A stretch of DNA of 64,000 bases. Origin: JASHPR01 sp963808705. GTDB taxonomy: Bacteria; Actinomycetota; Actinomycetes; Streptosporangiales; Streptosporangiaceae. This document shows positions 8,147 through 17,116 of the stretch, piece after piece. Each line of letters opens with the position of its first letter. The first letter of the stretch is position 1. The DNA is taken from positions 372,001-436,000 of the forward strand of contig CAWEHB010000007.1 of NCBI GenBank assembly GCA_963808705.1. The letters run 5' to 3'. Under the pieces are notes generated by a model that saw nothing but the letters and a program-made list of their open reading frames with translations, searched no databases and was not told the DNA's origin. A program made the translations under genes and the position numbers.

Positions 8147-8726
8147 GGCGGTCTCGGGCGTGGCGGCTGAGGCCGCGATGACGTCGGTGAAGATTGTGGT
8201 GGCTGGCGGGTTTGGTGTGGGGAAGACGACGTTTGTGGGGTCGGTGTCGGAGATCACGCCGCTGACGACGGAGGCGGTGATGACGTCGGCGAGTGACGGG
8301 CTGGATGATCTGTCGCATACGCCGGATAAGACGACGACGACGGTGGCGATGGATTTCGGGCGGGTGACGCTGGACGCTGGTTTGATCTTGTATTTGTTCG
8401 GGACGCCGGGGCAGCACCGGTTCTGGTTTATGTGGGATGACCTGATTCACGGGGCGATCGGGGCGGTGGTGCTGGTGGATACGCGGCGGCTGGCGGATTC
8501 GTTCCCGGCGGTGGATTATTTTGAGTCGGCGGGGTTGCCGTTCATTGTGGCGGTGAATGGTTTTCACGGGGATTTCCCGCATGAGGTGGGGGATGTGGCG
8601 GAGGCGTTGTCGGTGAGCGCGCATGTGCCGGTGATCGAGTGTGACGCGCGGGATCGGCGCTCGACCAAGTCGACGCTGATCTCGCTGGTCGAGCACGCGA
8701 TGGCCATGCAACTCAGCCCCCGCTGA
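8127..8726 (+). CDS. cvnD: Conservon Ras-like GTPase CvnD (copy 1)
   Basis: 199-residue small GTP-binding protein, the output component of the conservon. GTG 8127 lies within the end of cvnC (20-base overlap), implying translational coupling. Seen: P-loop GGFGVGKTTF about residue 25, switch threonines in TPDKTTTTVAMDFG, and G3-like GTPGQHRF. The position of the usual NKxD motif reads VNGFHGD, so classical guanine selection is altered, as often in this MglA-related group. The protein is the same in the three copies of the window. The next gene (8746) is convergent. Confidence 0.92.
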   Translation: MDFASSEAVSGVAAEAAMTSVKIVVAGGFGVGKTTFVGSVSEITPLTTEAVMTSASDGLDDLSHTPDKTTTTVAMDFGRVTLDAGLILYLFGTPGQHRFWFMWDDLIHGAIGAVVLVDTRRLADSFPAVDYFESAGLPFIVAVNGFHGDFPHEVGDVAEALSVSAHVPVIECDARDRRSTKSTLISLVEHAMAMQLSPR

Positions 8727-8745
8727 CCCCCGGCCTGAGCCCTCT

Positions 8746-10623
8746 TCAACCACCCGCCCGGCCCGGGGTCACCGGGCCGCCGTCGCCTGCAGCCCCCGGA
8801 TAAGCCGCGGCCAGCTTCGGCACGTCCTCGATCAGGCTGATGGTGTAGGGATCGGCCGGGTGCTCAAGGATCTGCTCGACCGGGCCCGACTCGGCCACCG
8901 TGCCCGCGCGCAGCACCACGGCGGACTGGGCGATGCTGCGGACCAGGGCGAGGTTGTGCGTGATGAAGATCATGGCCAGCTGGCGTTCCCGCTGGATCCG
9001 GCGGAGCAGTTCCACGATGATTGCCTGAACCGAGACATCCAGCGACGAGGTAACCTCGTCGCAGATCAGCAGGTCCGGCTGGACCACGAGGGCACGCGCG
9101 ATCGCCACCCGCTGCCGTTCACCGCCGGACAGCTGGTCCGGGTAGCGCGACAGGAAGTCTTCGCTCAGCGACACCTGTTCGAGCACCTGAACCGCGCGCG
9201 CGGAGCGCTCCCGGAACTCGAGGTGCTGGAACTGCTCAAGCGGCTGGGCCACGATCTGGCCCACGGTCTTCCTGGGGTTCAGCGAGGTGTAGGGGTTCTG
9301 AAAAATGTACTGGACGCGCTTCAGCAGCTCTTTCTCTCGCTGCCGGGCCCCGCGGGCCAGCGGGGTGCCCTGGAAGGTGATCTCGCCGGTCCAGTTGCTG
9401 TGCAGCCCGGCGATGCAGCGCGCGAGCGTCGTCTTCCCGGAACCAGACTCACCGACCACCGCGACGCAGGACTCCGGCAGCACGTCGAGCCGGATGCCGG
9501 CGAGCACCGGCGTCTGGCCGTACTGGGCCGAGAGGTCCCGGACGGACAAGACCGCCGAGGACGCGTCCGCTTCCGGGCCAGGCGCCAGCACCGGACGCGC
9601 GGCCGGCGCGGCACCGATCTGGCTGACGCGCAGGCACCGCACGATCCGGTGGTCGGCGAGGACCGGCTCGGGTGCCCGGGTCCGGCATTCATCGACCGCG
9701 AAGCCGCAACGGTCCGCGAACGAGCAGCCGGGGCCGCGGCGGCCAGGCCGGGGCTGCTGACCGCCGATGCCGGTCAGCCGCTCGGCGTGGTCCGGCGAGG
9801 GGACCGCCCCGATCAGCCCGCGCGTGTACGGATGCAAGGGCTCGCCGAACAACCGCGGCGTCGGGCCGAGTTCGATGATGCGTCCCGCGTACATGACCGC
9901 CACCGCGGACGCCAGCCCGCTGACGACCGCCAGGTCGTGGCTCACGTAGACGGCCGCCACGCCGTAGGAACGGCACAGGCTACGGACCGTGTCCAGGACA
10001 TGGCGCTGGGTGGTGACATCGAGGCCGGTCGTCGGCTCGTCGAGGACGATGAGCGAGGGCCGGCAGGCGAACGCCATCGCGAGGGCGATGCGCTGCTGCT
10101 GGCCGCCGGAAAGCTGGTGCGGATACCGGCGCAGCAGTTCCGGCGTGGGATCGAGGGACGCCTCGCGCATGACCTCGGCGACGCGCGCCCCGGGGTCGGC
10201 CACGACCCCGGGGTGCACCCGGAGGGTCTCCCTGAGCTGCGCGCCGACCCGGAGCGTGGGATTGAGCGCGGCGGATGGGTCCTGGGGCACGTAGCTGACT
10301 TTCGCGCCGCGCGCCGTTCTCAGGTCGCCCGGGCTGAGCGCCAGCAGGTCCGTCCCGTCCAGCAAGACGCGCCCGGAACTGATCTTCAAGCCCTGGCGGG
10401 CGTGCCCGAGCAGGGCGAGGGCGAGGGTGGTCTTGCCCGAGCCCGACTCACCCACGAGGCCGAGCACCTCGCCGGCGCGGACGGAAAAGGACACGTCGCT
10501 GACCACGTCGGGCCCGGACTCGCCGATGCGGACCTCCAGGCCCGCCACTTCGAGCCGGACCCCGGTCCGCGGCCGCGGCGCGGCGGGCGCCGGGCCGGCC
10601 GACGATAGTTCCTGGTTCCTCAC
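8746..10623 (-). CDS. Peptide/nickel ABC transporter, fused double ATPase (DppD-DppF type)
   Basis: 625-residue ATPase carrying two ABC domains, corresponding to the separate DppD and DppF subunits of oligopeptide/dipeptide importers. Domain 1: Walker A GESGSGKTT about residue 58, signature LSGGQQQR, Walker B LIVLDEPTTGLD, then the Cys-containing oligopeptide C-terminal region (PGCSFADRCGFAVDECR). Domain 2: Walker A about 390, signature LSGGERQR, Walker B LLICDEVTSSLD. The start is the GTG at 10623, which overlaps the stop of the upstream permease as GTGA; the longer open frame upstream is antisense noise. Last gene of a dppB-dppC-ATPase operon; its end lies 20 bases from the cvnD1 stop. Confidence 0.92.
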   Translation of the reverse strand: MRNQELSSAGPAPAAPRPRTGVRLEVAGLEVRIGESGPDVVSDVSFSVRAGEVLGLVGESGSGKTTLALALLGHARQGLKISSGRVLLDGTDLLALSPGDLRTARGAKVSYVPQDPSAALNPTLRVGAQLRETLRVHPGVVADPGARVAEVMREASLDPTPELLRRYPHQLSGGQQQRIALAMAFACRPSLIVLDEPTTGLDVTTQRHVLDTVRSLCRSYGVAAVYVSHDLAVVSGLASAVAVMYAGRIIELGPTPRLFGEPLHPYTRGLIGAVPSPDHAERLTGIGGQQPRPGRRGPGCSFADRCGFAVDECRTRAPEPVLADHRIVRCLRVSQIGAAPAARPVLAPGPEADASSAVLSVRDLSAQYGQTPVLAGIRLDVLPESCVAVVGESGSGKTTLARCIAGLHSNWTGEITFQGTPLARGARQREKELLKRVQYIFQNPYTSLNPRKTVGQIVAQPLEQFQHLEFRERSARAVQVLEQVSLSEDFLSRYPDQLSGGERQRVAIARALVVQPDLLICDEVTSSLDVSVQAIIVELLRRIQRERQLAMIFITHNLALVRSIAQSAVVLRAGTVAESGPVEQILEHPADPYTISLIEDVPKLAAAYPGAAGDGGPVTPGRAGG

Positions 10624-11564
10624 TCGCCCACCTCCGGGCCGAGATCGGTGACCAGCGCCGCTTCCTCGGGCCTGCGCTCCACGCCGATGGCGACCCGCGC
10701 GATGGCATCGGTAAAGGTGTTCGTCCCGATCGTGAGCAGCGCGATCAGCGCCGCCGGGACGATCACCGCCCACGGGTTTATCGGTAGCCCGACCTGGTTC
10801 TCGTTGATCATGTAGCCCCAGTTGGGCGCGGGTGGCGCCTGCCCGAAGCCCAGGAAGGCCAGGCCGGAGATCAGGATGATCGAATAGGTCAGCCGCAGCC
10901 CTGCCTCCACCATGATCGGGCTGACCAGGTTGGGCAGGATCTCCTTCCTCAGGATCTTGGTCGGCGGCATCCCCTGCAGCTCGGCCACCTTGACGAAGTC
11001 CCGCTCGGAGACGTCCAGCGTTGCCGACCGCAGGACCCGCGCCACCTGCGGTGCGTGGGACACGCCTATCGCGATCACGATCAGCCACAGCTTCGGGCCG
11101 AGCATGCTGAGCAGCAGCAGGGCGAACACGATCTGCGGGAACGCCAGGACGACGTCGACGGTCCGCATGATGACGCCATCGCTCCGCCCGCGCAGGTAGG
11201 CCGCTGACATGCCGGCCGTGGCGCCCGCCGCGACCCCGATGACCGTCGCAGCGCCGGCCATGACGAGCAGGATCCAGCCCCCGTTGAGCACCCGGGAGAG
11301 GACGTCACGGCCCAGGAAGTCGCTCCCGAGCGGGAACTGGCTGGACGGCTTGGCGAACTCGGTGGTCAGCAGGGCATCCGGAGGGTGCGAGGCGACCACG
11401 GGGCCGATGATCGCGATCAGCAGGATGAACAGCGTCAGCGCCAGGCCGACGGCGCCGCGCGGGGTGCGCGCGGCGGCCCCCAGCACCGACAGCCACTGGT
11501 GCCGCCGCAGGCCCTGGGCCCGCGGGCCGGCCCCGCGCGAGACGGCGGGAGAGTCCACGGCCAT
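10620..11564 (-). CDS. Peptide/nickel ABC transporter permease, DppC type
   Basis: 314-residue inner-membrane permease of the binding-protein-dependent family. After a basic N-terminus (AVDSPAVSRGAGPRAQGLRRHQW) comes the first membrane helix GLALTLFILLIAIIGPVVA, then PLGSDFLGRDVLSRVLNGG, a DppC hallmark, and the EAA loop VAELQGMPPTKILRKEILPNL. ATG 11564 has GAGGT 6 bases upstream and is 2 bases after the dppB stop; its own stop overlaps the ATPase start. Pairs with the DppB-type permease as a heterodimeric channel. Confidence 0.92.
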   Translation of the reverse strand: MAVDSPAVSRGAGPRAQGLRRHQWLSVLGAAARTPRGAVGLALTLFILLIAIIGPVVASHPPDALLTTEFAKPSSQFPLGSDFLGRDVLSRVLNGGWILLVMAGAATVIGVAAGATAGMSAAYLRGRSDGVIMRTVDVVLAFPQIVFALLLLSMLGPKLWLIVIAIGVSHAPQVARVLRSATLDVSERDFVKVAELQGMPPTKILRKEILPNLVSPIMVEAGLRLTYSIILISGLAFLGFGQAPPAPNWGYMINENQVGLPINPWAVIVPAALIALLTIGTNTFTDAIARVAIGVERRPEEAALVTDLGPEVGE

Positions 11565-11566
11565 GG

Positions 11567-12577
11567 CTACCTCGGGATCCTTCGCCGGGGGGTGGCCAGG
11601 AGCGCGACGATGTCGGCGATGATGTTCACGAACACGTAAAACGTGGCGAGCACGATCACGATGAACTGGATCGTGGGGATGTCGCGGCCGTTGACGGCGT
11701 AGACGAGTTCCTGCCCGATGCCCGGGAAGTTGAACACGTACTCGACGACGACGATCCCTCCGGCGAGGTACAGGAAGCCGAGCCCGATGACCTGGATGGT
11801 CGGCGCGATCGCGTTCGGGAGCGCGTGCACCAGCACCACGCGCCACTCGGGCACCCCCTTGAGCCTGGCCATCTCCACGTAGTCAGAGCCCAGGGACTCG
11901 ATCATCGCGGCGCGCATCATCCGCATGGTGTACGGCACGATCACGATGATGAGGGTGACGCAGGGCAGCACGAGCAGCTGCGGATCGCTCCACGCGTAGG
12001 TGCCGGGGGGGAGCGCGGAGACGGCCGGCAGCACGTGGAAGACCGCGGTTGAGAGCAGGACGATCAGGCCGATGGCCACGACGAACTCGGGCAGCGACGT
12101 CACGGCCAGCGCGACGACCGAGCTGACGTGATCGAACCAGCCGTCCTTGCGCAGCGCAGCCAGGGCTCCGAGGCCGGCGCCGAGGAGTGAACCGATCACC
12201 CCCGCTACCAGGACGAGCACGGCGGAGTTGACCAGGCGCGGCTCGACCAGGCTCCAGACGGGCTGGCCGTTCAGCAGGGAACGACCGAGCTTTCCGGTGA
12301 ACAGCCCGGACAGCCACGTCCAGTACTGGTCCACCGCGGGGCGATTGAGGTGCAGCTGGCGCTCGAGTTCCTGCAGCCGCCTCGGGCTGGTGTCGTTCCG
12401 GCCCAGGATGGCCTCGGCCGCGTTGCCCGGGAGGATCTCGGTGGCCACGAAGACCACCACGGATACCAGGAACAGCGTGAGGACGCCCATGACGGATCGC
12501 CGCCGGACCAGGTGCCGGATGGGGTGGGCGGCACGATGGGAGGCCTCCGGGCGGGCGCGGGTCGCGGTTACGGCCAC
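11567..12577 (-). CDS. Peptide/nickel ABC transporter permease, DppB type
   Basis: 336-residue permease and first gene of the minus-strand operon. Membrane helix VMGVLTLFLVSVVVFVATEILPG near residue 30, then the DppB-type motif AVDQYWTWLSGLFTGKLGRSLLNGQPV, and the EAA loop ARLKGVPEWRVVLVHALPNAI. GTG 12577 is preceded by GGGGAGGTAG. It is divergent from the matching binding protein at 13209, from which it is separated by about 630 bases. Confidence 0.92.
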   Translation of the reverse strand: MAVTATRARPEASHRAAHPIRHLVRRRSVMGVLTLFLVSVVVFVATEILPGNAAEAILGRNDTSPRRLQELERQLHLNRPAVDQYWTWLSGLFTGKLGRSLLNGQPVWSLVEPRLVNSAVLVLVAGVIGSLLGAGLGALAALRKDGWFDHVSSVVALAVTSLPEFVVAIGLIVLLSTAVFHVLPAVSALPPGTYAWSDPQLLVLPCVTLIIVIVPYTMRMMRAAMIESLGSDYVEMARLKGVPEWRVVLVHALPNAIAPTIQVIGLGFLYLAGGIVVVEYVFNFPGIGQELVYAVNGRDIPTIQFIVIVLATFYVFVNIIADIVALLATPRRRIPR

Positions 12578-13208
12578 GCGCTACCTCCCCGGCGGCTGAC
12601 GCTGACACCCGGGCCTGCCACGTCGTCGGCTTCTTCCCTTCAGGGTTCAGCGAACCGGCGGGGGGAAGGCCGATCCGGCCCGTCTGCCCGTCTGATCTTC
12701 GGCTGAAGGCGCCACCGGCACCGCTGGCCGCTGCCGTCGGTATGGTTTCATCACGGCCGCGACTCTATCGCTCATTCAGGGTAGTCGGCCGGTTGCCGGC
12801 GGGCAACGAGAGCCGGTGGACAGGCCCGGGCCGCCGGCGCCGAGCGAGGACGGGTTTACAACTTCATAACGATGGTGGCGCTAACCTACCGGGCGAGTCA
12901 GTCTGGAACCCAGCGACCAGGTCAGCTGCTGCCATCGGCTAGCTGCGGCGGTCGCAGCGCCGCCACCGGGGCGGCGCACGGATCGCGAATGCCGGACGTC
13001 GGGCGACGGAAGGCTACGGAAAAGGTGCGCGATGAACCCTTTAGGACTGACCGGCATGCACGCATGTCTTATGGGACGGTAGTATCTGGTTTTCGGATAC
13101 CGGGCCTCAAGTGAGATGTCTTCTCAGCTGAGGCTTTTTCCCGAAGGCCTGCGGCCGCGTCGAGCGGGCCGTCCGGGGGCCTGCTGCCACGTAGGTGGAG
13201 GTAATTCT
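12578..13208. other. Divergent intergenic region, dppB / peptide-binding protein
   Basis: About 630 bases without a convincing gene. It must hold both divergent promoters; a TAGTAT at 13080-13085 is a plausible plus-strand -10. A hairpin with a T-run (13104-13139) lies downstream of it. Short frames here lack ribosome sites. Confidence 0.5.
13104..13139 (+). terminator. Terminator-like hairpin in the leader of the peptide-binding protein gene
   Basis: Arms at 13104-13116 and 13122-13134 pair over 13 positions with a 2-base internal mismatch and a 5-base loop, followed by five Ts. It lies 70 bases before the GTG at 13209 and after a possible -10 (13080-13085), so it could act as a transcription attenuator. 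No amino-acid-rich leader peptide was found with it. Confidence 0.55.
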
Positions 13209-14822
13209 GTGGACCGATCGGACGAGCACGTCACGCCTGTGCTGAGAGACGCCCTGGGGCGGCGCCAGTTCCTTCGGGGGATGGCCGTCACGGGCGCGGT
13301 CGCCAGCGCGGGCGGCCTGCTGGCCGCGTGCGGGGGATCCAGCACCCCGGCCAGTAGCAGCGCGAGCGAGAAGCCCAAGTACGGGGGCAACCTCTCGGTC
13401 GGCATGTCCGGCGGCTCGAGTTCGGACACCCTGGACCCGAACCAGGGGCTGACCGAGGTCGACACCGGCCGATCCGAGTGCCTTTACGAGCCCTTGGTCA
13501 AGCTCGACAAGGACGCCAAGATCGAGTACATGCTGGCCGAGTCGATCACCCCGCACAACGGGTCGCTGTCCGAATGGGTTATCAAGCTCCGGCCGGGCAT
13601 TACCTGGCACAGCGGGAAGGACCTCACGGCCGCCGACGTCATCTATACGATGAACCGAATCATCACGAACGACTACAGCGGCACCTTGTTCCTCGGCCCG
13701 GTCGATCTCAAGGGGGTCAAGGCGCTCGACAACCTCACCGTCCTGGTGCCGATGACGACGCCGTTCGCCAGCTTCGTCGACCAGCTCGCGGGAGGCTGGT
13801 ATTACCTTTACATCGTGCCATCCGGCTGGAACGGGGGCACGCCCGACGGGACCGGCCCATTCGTGTACCAGAGCTTCACCGCCGGGCAGCGCAGCGTATT
13901 CCTGCGGAACAAGAATTACTGGCAGCACGGGCTTCCTTATCTGGATGCCGTCACGTTCATTGACTTCAGCGACAACACCGCGGTTCAGGATGCCCTGACC
14001 ACCGGCGCCATCCAGGCCGCCGGGCAGCTTGACCCGCCGCAGATCCCGGCGCTGGCGAACACCCACGGCGTGGTGCCCGTCACCTCGCGGACCGGGCAGT
14101 TCAAGCCCTTCACCATGCGTATCGACCAGGCGCCGTTCAATGACGTCAACGTCCGGCAGGCGCTGCGGCTCCTCGTCGACCGCCAGCAGCTGATCGACTC
14201 GGCCCTGGACGGCTACGGGGTCGTCGCCAGCGACGTTTTCTCGCCCTATGATCCCGACTTCGATGCCTCGCTGCACCGGGAGCAGGACATCCCGCAGGCC
14301 AAGTTCCTGCTGAAGAAGGCGGGCTTTGACAACGACCTGAAGGTGACGCTCACGACATCACCCCTCGAAACCGGCATGGTGGCGATGGCGACCGTGCTGG
14401 CGGAGCAGGCCGCGGCGGCGGGTGTCACGATCAATCTTCAGCAGGTCGACCCGGGCACCTTCTTTGCCACGGGAAAGTACCTGCAATGGACGTTCTCGCA
14501 GGACTACTACAGCTACGCGCCCTACCTCAACCAGGTCGCCCAGTCGTTCCTGGGTTCTTCTTCGCCGTTCAACGAGACGCATCTGAACAACGCGCACTAC
14601 ACCAGCCTGTACAACCAGGCCAATGCCACGGCCGATGTGTCGAAGCGTAAGCAGATCCAGTACGAGATGCAGCAATTCGACTTCACTCAGGGCACCTATA
14701 TCATTCCCACGTTCATGGACTCGCTCGACGCGTACAGCGACAGGCTCAGGGGATGGTCCACCGCCAAGGTGGGTGAGTCGCTATCCAACTGGGCCTTCCG
14801 GCAATTCTGGTTCGCCTCCTGA
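13209..14822 (+). CDS. Extracellular solute-binding lipoprotein, family 5 (peptide ABC transporter)
   Basis: 537-residue SBP_bac_5 protein that should deliver peptides or similar solutes to the divergent permease/ATPase operon. GTG 13209 is chosen because GGAGG lies 7 bases upstream; the frame is open further left to 13116 but across the terminator hairpin. The signal peptide carries a twin-arginine motif (RRQFLR) and a lipobox LLAAC (Cys41), so export as a folded Tat lipoprotein is likely. Then KYGGNLSVGMSGGSSSDTLDPNQG, the family's first strand, and HSGKDLTAADVIYTMNRII, a conserved family block. The minus-strand gene that follows is convergent, 21 bases away. Confidence 0.93.
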   Translation: MDRSDEHVTPVLRDALGRRQFLRGMAVTGAVASAGGLLAACGGSSTPASSSASEKPKYGGNLSVGMSGGSSSDTLDPNQGLTEVDTGRSECLYEPLVKLDKDAKIEYMLAESITPHNGSLSEWVIKLRPGITWHSGKDLTAADVIYTMNRIITNDYSGTLFLGPVDLKGVKALDNLTVLVPMTTPFASFVDQLAGGWYYLYIVPSGWNGGTPDGTGPFVYQSFTAGQRSVFLRNKNYWQHGLPYLDAVTFIDFSDNTAVQDALTTGAIQAAGQLDPPQIPALANTHGVVPVTSRTGQFKPFTMRIDQAPFNDVNVRQALRLLVDRQQLIDSALDGYGVVASDVFSPYDPDFDASLHREQDIPQAKFLLKKAGFDNDLKVTLTTSPLETGMVAMATVLAEQAAAAGVTINLQQVDPGTFFATGKYLQWTFSQDYYSYAPYLNQVAQSFLGSSSPFNETHLNNAHYTSLYNQANATADVSKRKQIQYEMQQFDFTQGTYIIPTFMDSLDAYSDRLRGWSTAKVGESLSNWAFRQFWFAS

Positions 14823-14843
14823 GGCAGCAGCCAGAGTCCCTGA

Positions 14844-15803
14844 TCAGGCGGGCTGGCCGCGTCCGGCCAGCCCGTCGGCGAGCACTCGTATGTGCTCAGG
14901 CCCGACGCCGCAGCATCCGCCGATGAGCCGCGCGCCGTGGCCGGCCCAGGTGATCGCCTGCTCGAGGTACTCGGCGGGCGTCAGGCCGTCGAAGACCCAG
15001 TTGGGCGGCTGCCAGTCGCCGGTCTCGGCGTAGACGCCGACCGGGCCGGTAAAGTGCCGGCGGATGATCTCGATCGCGTCCAGGGTCACCTCCGGCTTGG
15101 CGTGCATCACGGTGACCGCGGCCGGCGCCGGGTCGACGAGAGCGCTCAGCAGGTCCTCGAAGCTCTCGCCGTCGCCGAGGTCGGGCAGGCCGACCAGGGT
15201 GCCGTCGTCCAGGCGGAACGGGCTCACGCCGAGCCAGACGGGCAGCCCGGTCTCGGCGGCGGCCTGCAGGGCGGCCCGGCCGTAACCCTGCGCGTTGATC
15301 ATTTCCAGCGCGATGAGGTCGACGCCGCTCTCCGCCAGCAGCACCGCCTGCTCGCGGAAGTCGGCCAGGGTGGGAAAGCGGGGATCGCCGGCGGTCGGGC
15401 CGGGATGCGGCCGGTCCAAGGCCTCGGCGTCCATGTCGATCGGGGAGAACGACGACATCGAGCCGGCCACCGCCACCGGGCGCGTGGCGGCGGCCTCGCG
15501 GGCCCGCAGCGCCGCACGGACCGCGGCGCGGTTGGCCTCGGCGACGCGGCCGCCGAGCCCGGCGGGCTCCAGGGCGGCACGGCTGGCCGCGTAGCTGTTC
15601 GCGATGATCACCTCAGCGCCGGCCCGGATGTACTCCTCGTGGACGCGCTGCACCACACCGGGCTGCTCCAGGTTCGCCCGGGCGCTCCACGCCACGTCGT
15701 CCATGGGCACGCCCTCGGCCTGAAGCTGGGTACCGGTGCCGCCGTCGATGATCACTAGCTCGCCGCGGGCGAGCCGCCCGAAGACATCGTCGGCTGCGCT
15801 CAT
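14844..15803 (-). CDS. Homocysteine S-methyltransferase family protein
   Basis: 319-residue (beta/alpha)8 protein of the Pfam S-methyl_trans family, which moves a methyl group from S-methylmethionine, SAM or betaine to homocysteine using a zinc-bound thiolate. Seen: DGGTGTQLQ at the N-terminus, ANSYAAS, and the C-terminal GGCCGVGPEHI with two of the three zinc cysteines. The third ligand, normally the Cys of a G(I/V)NC motif, reads VMHAKPE, so His stands near the Cys position. This may change or abolish zinc chemistry. It lies 46 bases behind the binding protein at 15850-16881 on the same strand and could share its transcript. GAGGAG precedes the ATG. Confidence 0.82.
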   Translation of the reverse strand: MSAADDVFGRLARGELVIIDGGTGTQLQAEGVPMDDVAWSARANLEQPGVVQRVHEEYIRAGAEVIIANSYAASRAALEPAGLGGRVAEANRAAVRAALRAREAAATRPVAVAGSMSSFSPIDMDAEALDRPHPGPTAGDPRFPTLADFREQAVLLAESGVDLIALEMINAQGYGRAALQAAAETGLPVWLGVSPFRLDDGTLVGLPDLGDGESFEDLLSALVDPAPAAVTVMHAKPEVTLDAIEIIRRHFTGPVGVYAETGDWQPPNWVFDGLTPAEYLEQAITWAGHGARLIGGCCGVGPEHIRVLADGLAGRGQPA

Positions 15804-15849
15804 TCCCCACTCCTCTCGGCCAGGCCTGTTCTCCCCTGGTGGCCGGGGA

Positions 15850-16881
15850 TTAGCCGGAGAGCATGCTGCTCACGCTCAGGGGATTGCTGATCATCCCGGA
15901 GTCGTACATCAGCCCGGCGACCCGCTGTACCTGGCCGACGTTGAGGAACGTGGGGTAGGTCCCGAGGGTGACCAGGGCCGCCTCCTGCGCGGAGACGCCG
16001 GCGAAGCTGGGCAGCACGGCCTGCACCGGTCCGCGCATGGCGGAGTTGGCCTGCGCCGTGCTCAGCGCCGCCTGGAACGCCGCGACATCCGACGCGTGCG
16101 CCCGGTCGTAGGAGGCCAGGCTGAAGTAGCCCGACAGCGGAAGGCTGGCGGTCTCGCCGCTGCACGAGTCGAGCAACTCGACCGCGCCGAGCTCGGACTG
16201 GGCCTTCAGGATGAGGGGCTCGGTCACCAGGATCGCGCTGACCTGGTGCGATTCCAGCTCCGGGATCATGTCCTGCGCCGGGGTCGGCTTCCAGGTGACG
16301 CTGCTGGGGCTCACCCCGTCGCTCTGCAGGACCGCCTCGGTCGCCAGCGTCTCCATGTTGAACGGGACGTTGTCGTTCATGTACGAGCTGCTCTCTGAGC
16401 TAGGCGGGATCAGCTGCGCCTGCGGCGTCGCGACGGTCTTCCCGGCCAGGTCAGCCGGCGTCGTGACGGGGGACCCGGGAGCGGTGAGGACCTCCATGAG
16501 GTTCGAGGTCGCGTCGTACCCGTCCGCGATCAGGTGCAGCGGCGCCGCCCCGGTGGCCTGCTCGTAGAAGAAGTCGGCGTAGTCACCGGCCGCGATGTCG
16601 ATGCGGCCGCTGGTCAGCGCCTGGAACTCGGGGCGGAGCGAGGTGTAGGTCTGGATGGTGACGTTCAGGCCGTGCGCGCGGAACAGCCCGTCGTTGACCG
16701 CCACGCGGAGCGGGGCGTTGTCCACGCCGGGGACGACGCCCACCGTTATCGTGCCGCCGGACGCCGAGCCCGACCCTGACGCGCTCGAGACCGAGCAGGC
16801 GGACGCCAGGAGTGCGAGCGACGCGATTCCTAAGGTGATGCGCGCGGCCGAGATCCCGGCACCGGCTCGGACAAACCGCAT
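15850..16881 (-). CDS. NMT1/SsuA/NrtA-like substrate-binding lipoprotein (copy 2)
   Basis: 343-residue paralogue of the protein at 2631-3677. Signal peptide and lipobox LASAC (Cys29); ITVGVVPGVDNAPLRVAVNDGLF opens the binding fold; shared blocks with copy 1 include IAAGDYADFFYEQA, LLDSCSGETASLPLSGYF and VQRVAGLMYDSGM. ATG 16881 follows AAAGGGGG. No ABC permease or ATPase accompanies it; downstream on the same strand is a homocysteine methyltransferase-like gene, and it is divergent from conservon 2. A sensory partner of that conservon is a reasonable inference. Ligand unknown. Confidence 0.88.
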   Translation of the reverse strand: MRFVRAGAGISAARITLGIASLALLASACSVSSASGSGSASGGTITVGVVPGVDNAPLRVAVNDGLFRAHGLNVTIQTYTSLRPEFQALTSGRIDIAAGDYADFFYEQATGAAPLHLIADGYDATSNLMEVLTAPGSPVTTPADLAGKTVATPQAQLIPPSSESSSYMNDNVPFNMETLATEAVLQSDGVSPSSVTWKPTPAQDMIPELESHQVSAILVTEPLILKAQSELGAVELLDSCSGETASLPLSGYFSLASYDRAHASDVAAFQAALSTAQANSAMRGPVQAVLPSFAGVSAQEAALVTLGTYPTFLNVGQVQRVAGLMYDSGMISNPLSVSSMLSG

Positions 16882-17116
16882 GTGGCCCCCTTTGGCGCGG
16901 AACGCGCCGAATCAGAACGTCTGAGGACGCAACCGTTGGTCGAGGACACAGTAGCGCGTCACGGCACCCTTTCGATGCCATGTTTACGCGTTCTCTTATG
17001 GTGCAATAGTGACGTTTCGCATCTAGGCGGGTATCGCCGCGCGCTGGCCGTTAGAGTAGTCCACTGGCTGACTTACGACGCGGTCCGCGGAAGCGTCTGC
17101 CGGGAAGGGGTGTGCC

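Larger units (their letters stand above)
7007..8726 (+). repeat. Long direct repeat, copy 1 (end of cvnA through cvnD)
   Basis: This 1,720-bp block looks identical by eye to 26065-27784 at a constant offset of 19,058. It begins at the last codons of cvnA and stops exactly at the cvnD stop codon, after which the two loci are unrelated. A second block, 5209-about 6049 (HAMP and kinase core), matches 24167-about 25007 with only a few differences. The cvnD part also matches 20573-21172. The sharp edges suggest gene conversion or recent duplication. Confidence 0.85.

Noticed and set aside
13116..13208. Start of the peptide-binding protein at 13116 or other upstream codons
   Set aside because: That start lies inside the terminator hairpin and lacks a ribosome site. 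GTG 13209 has GGAGG and places the Tat motif at the normal distance from the N-terminus.
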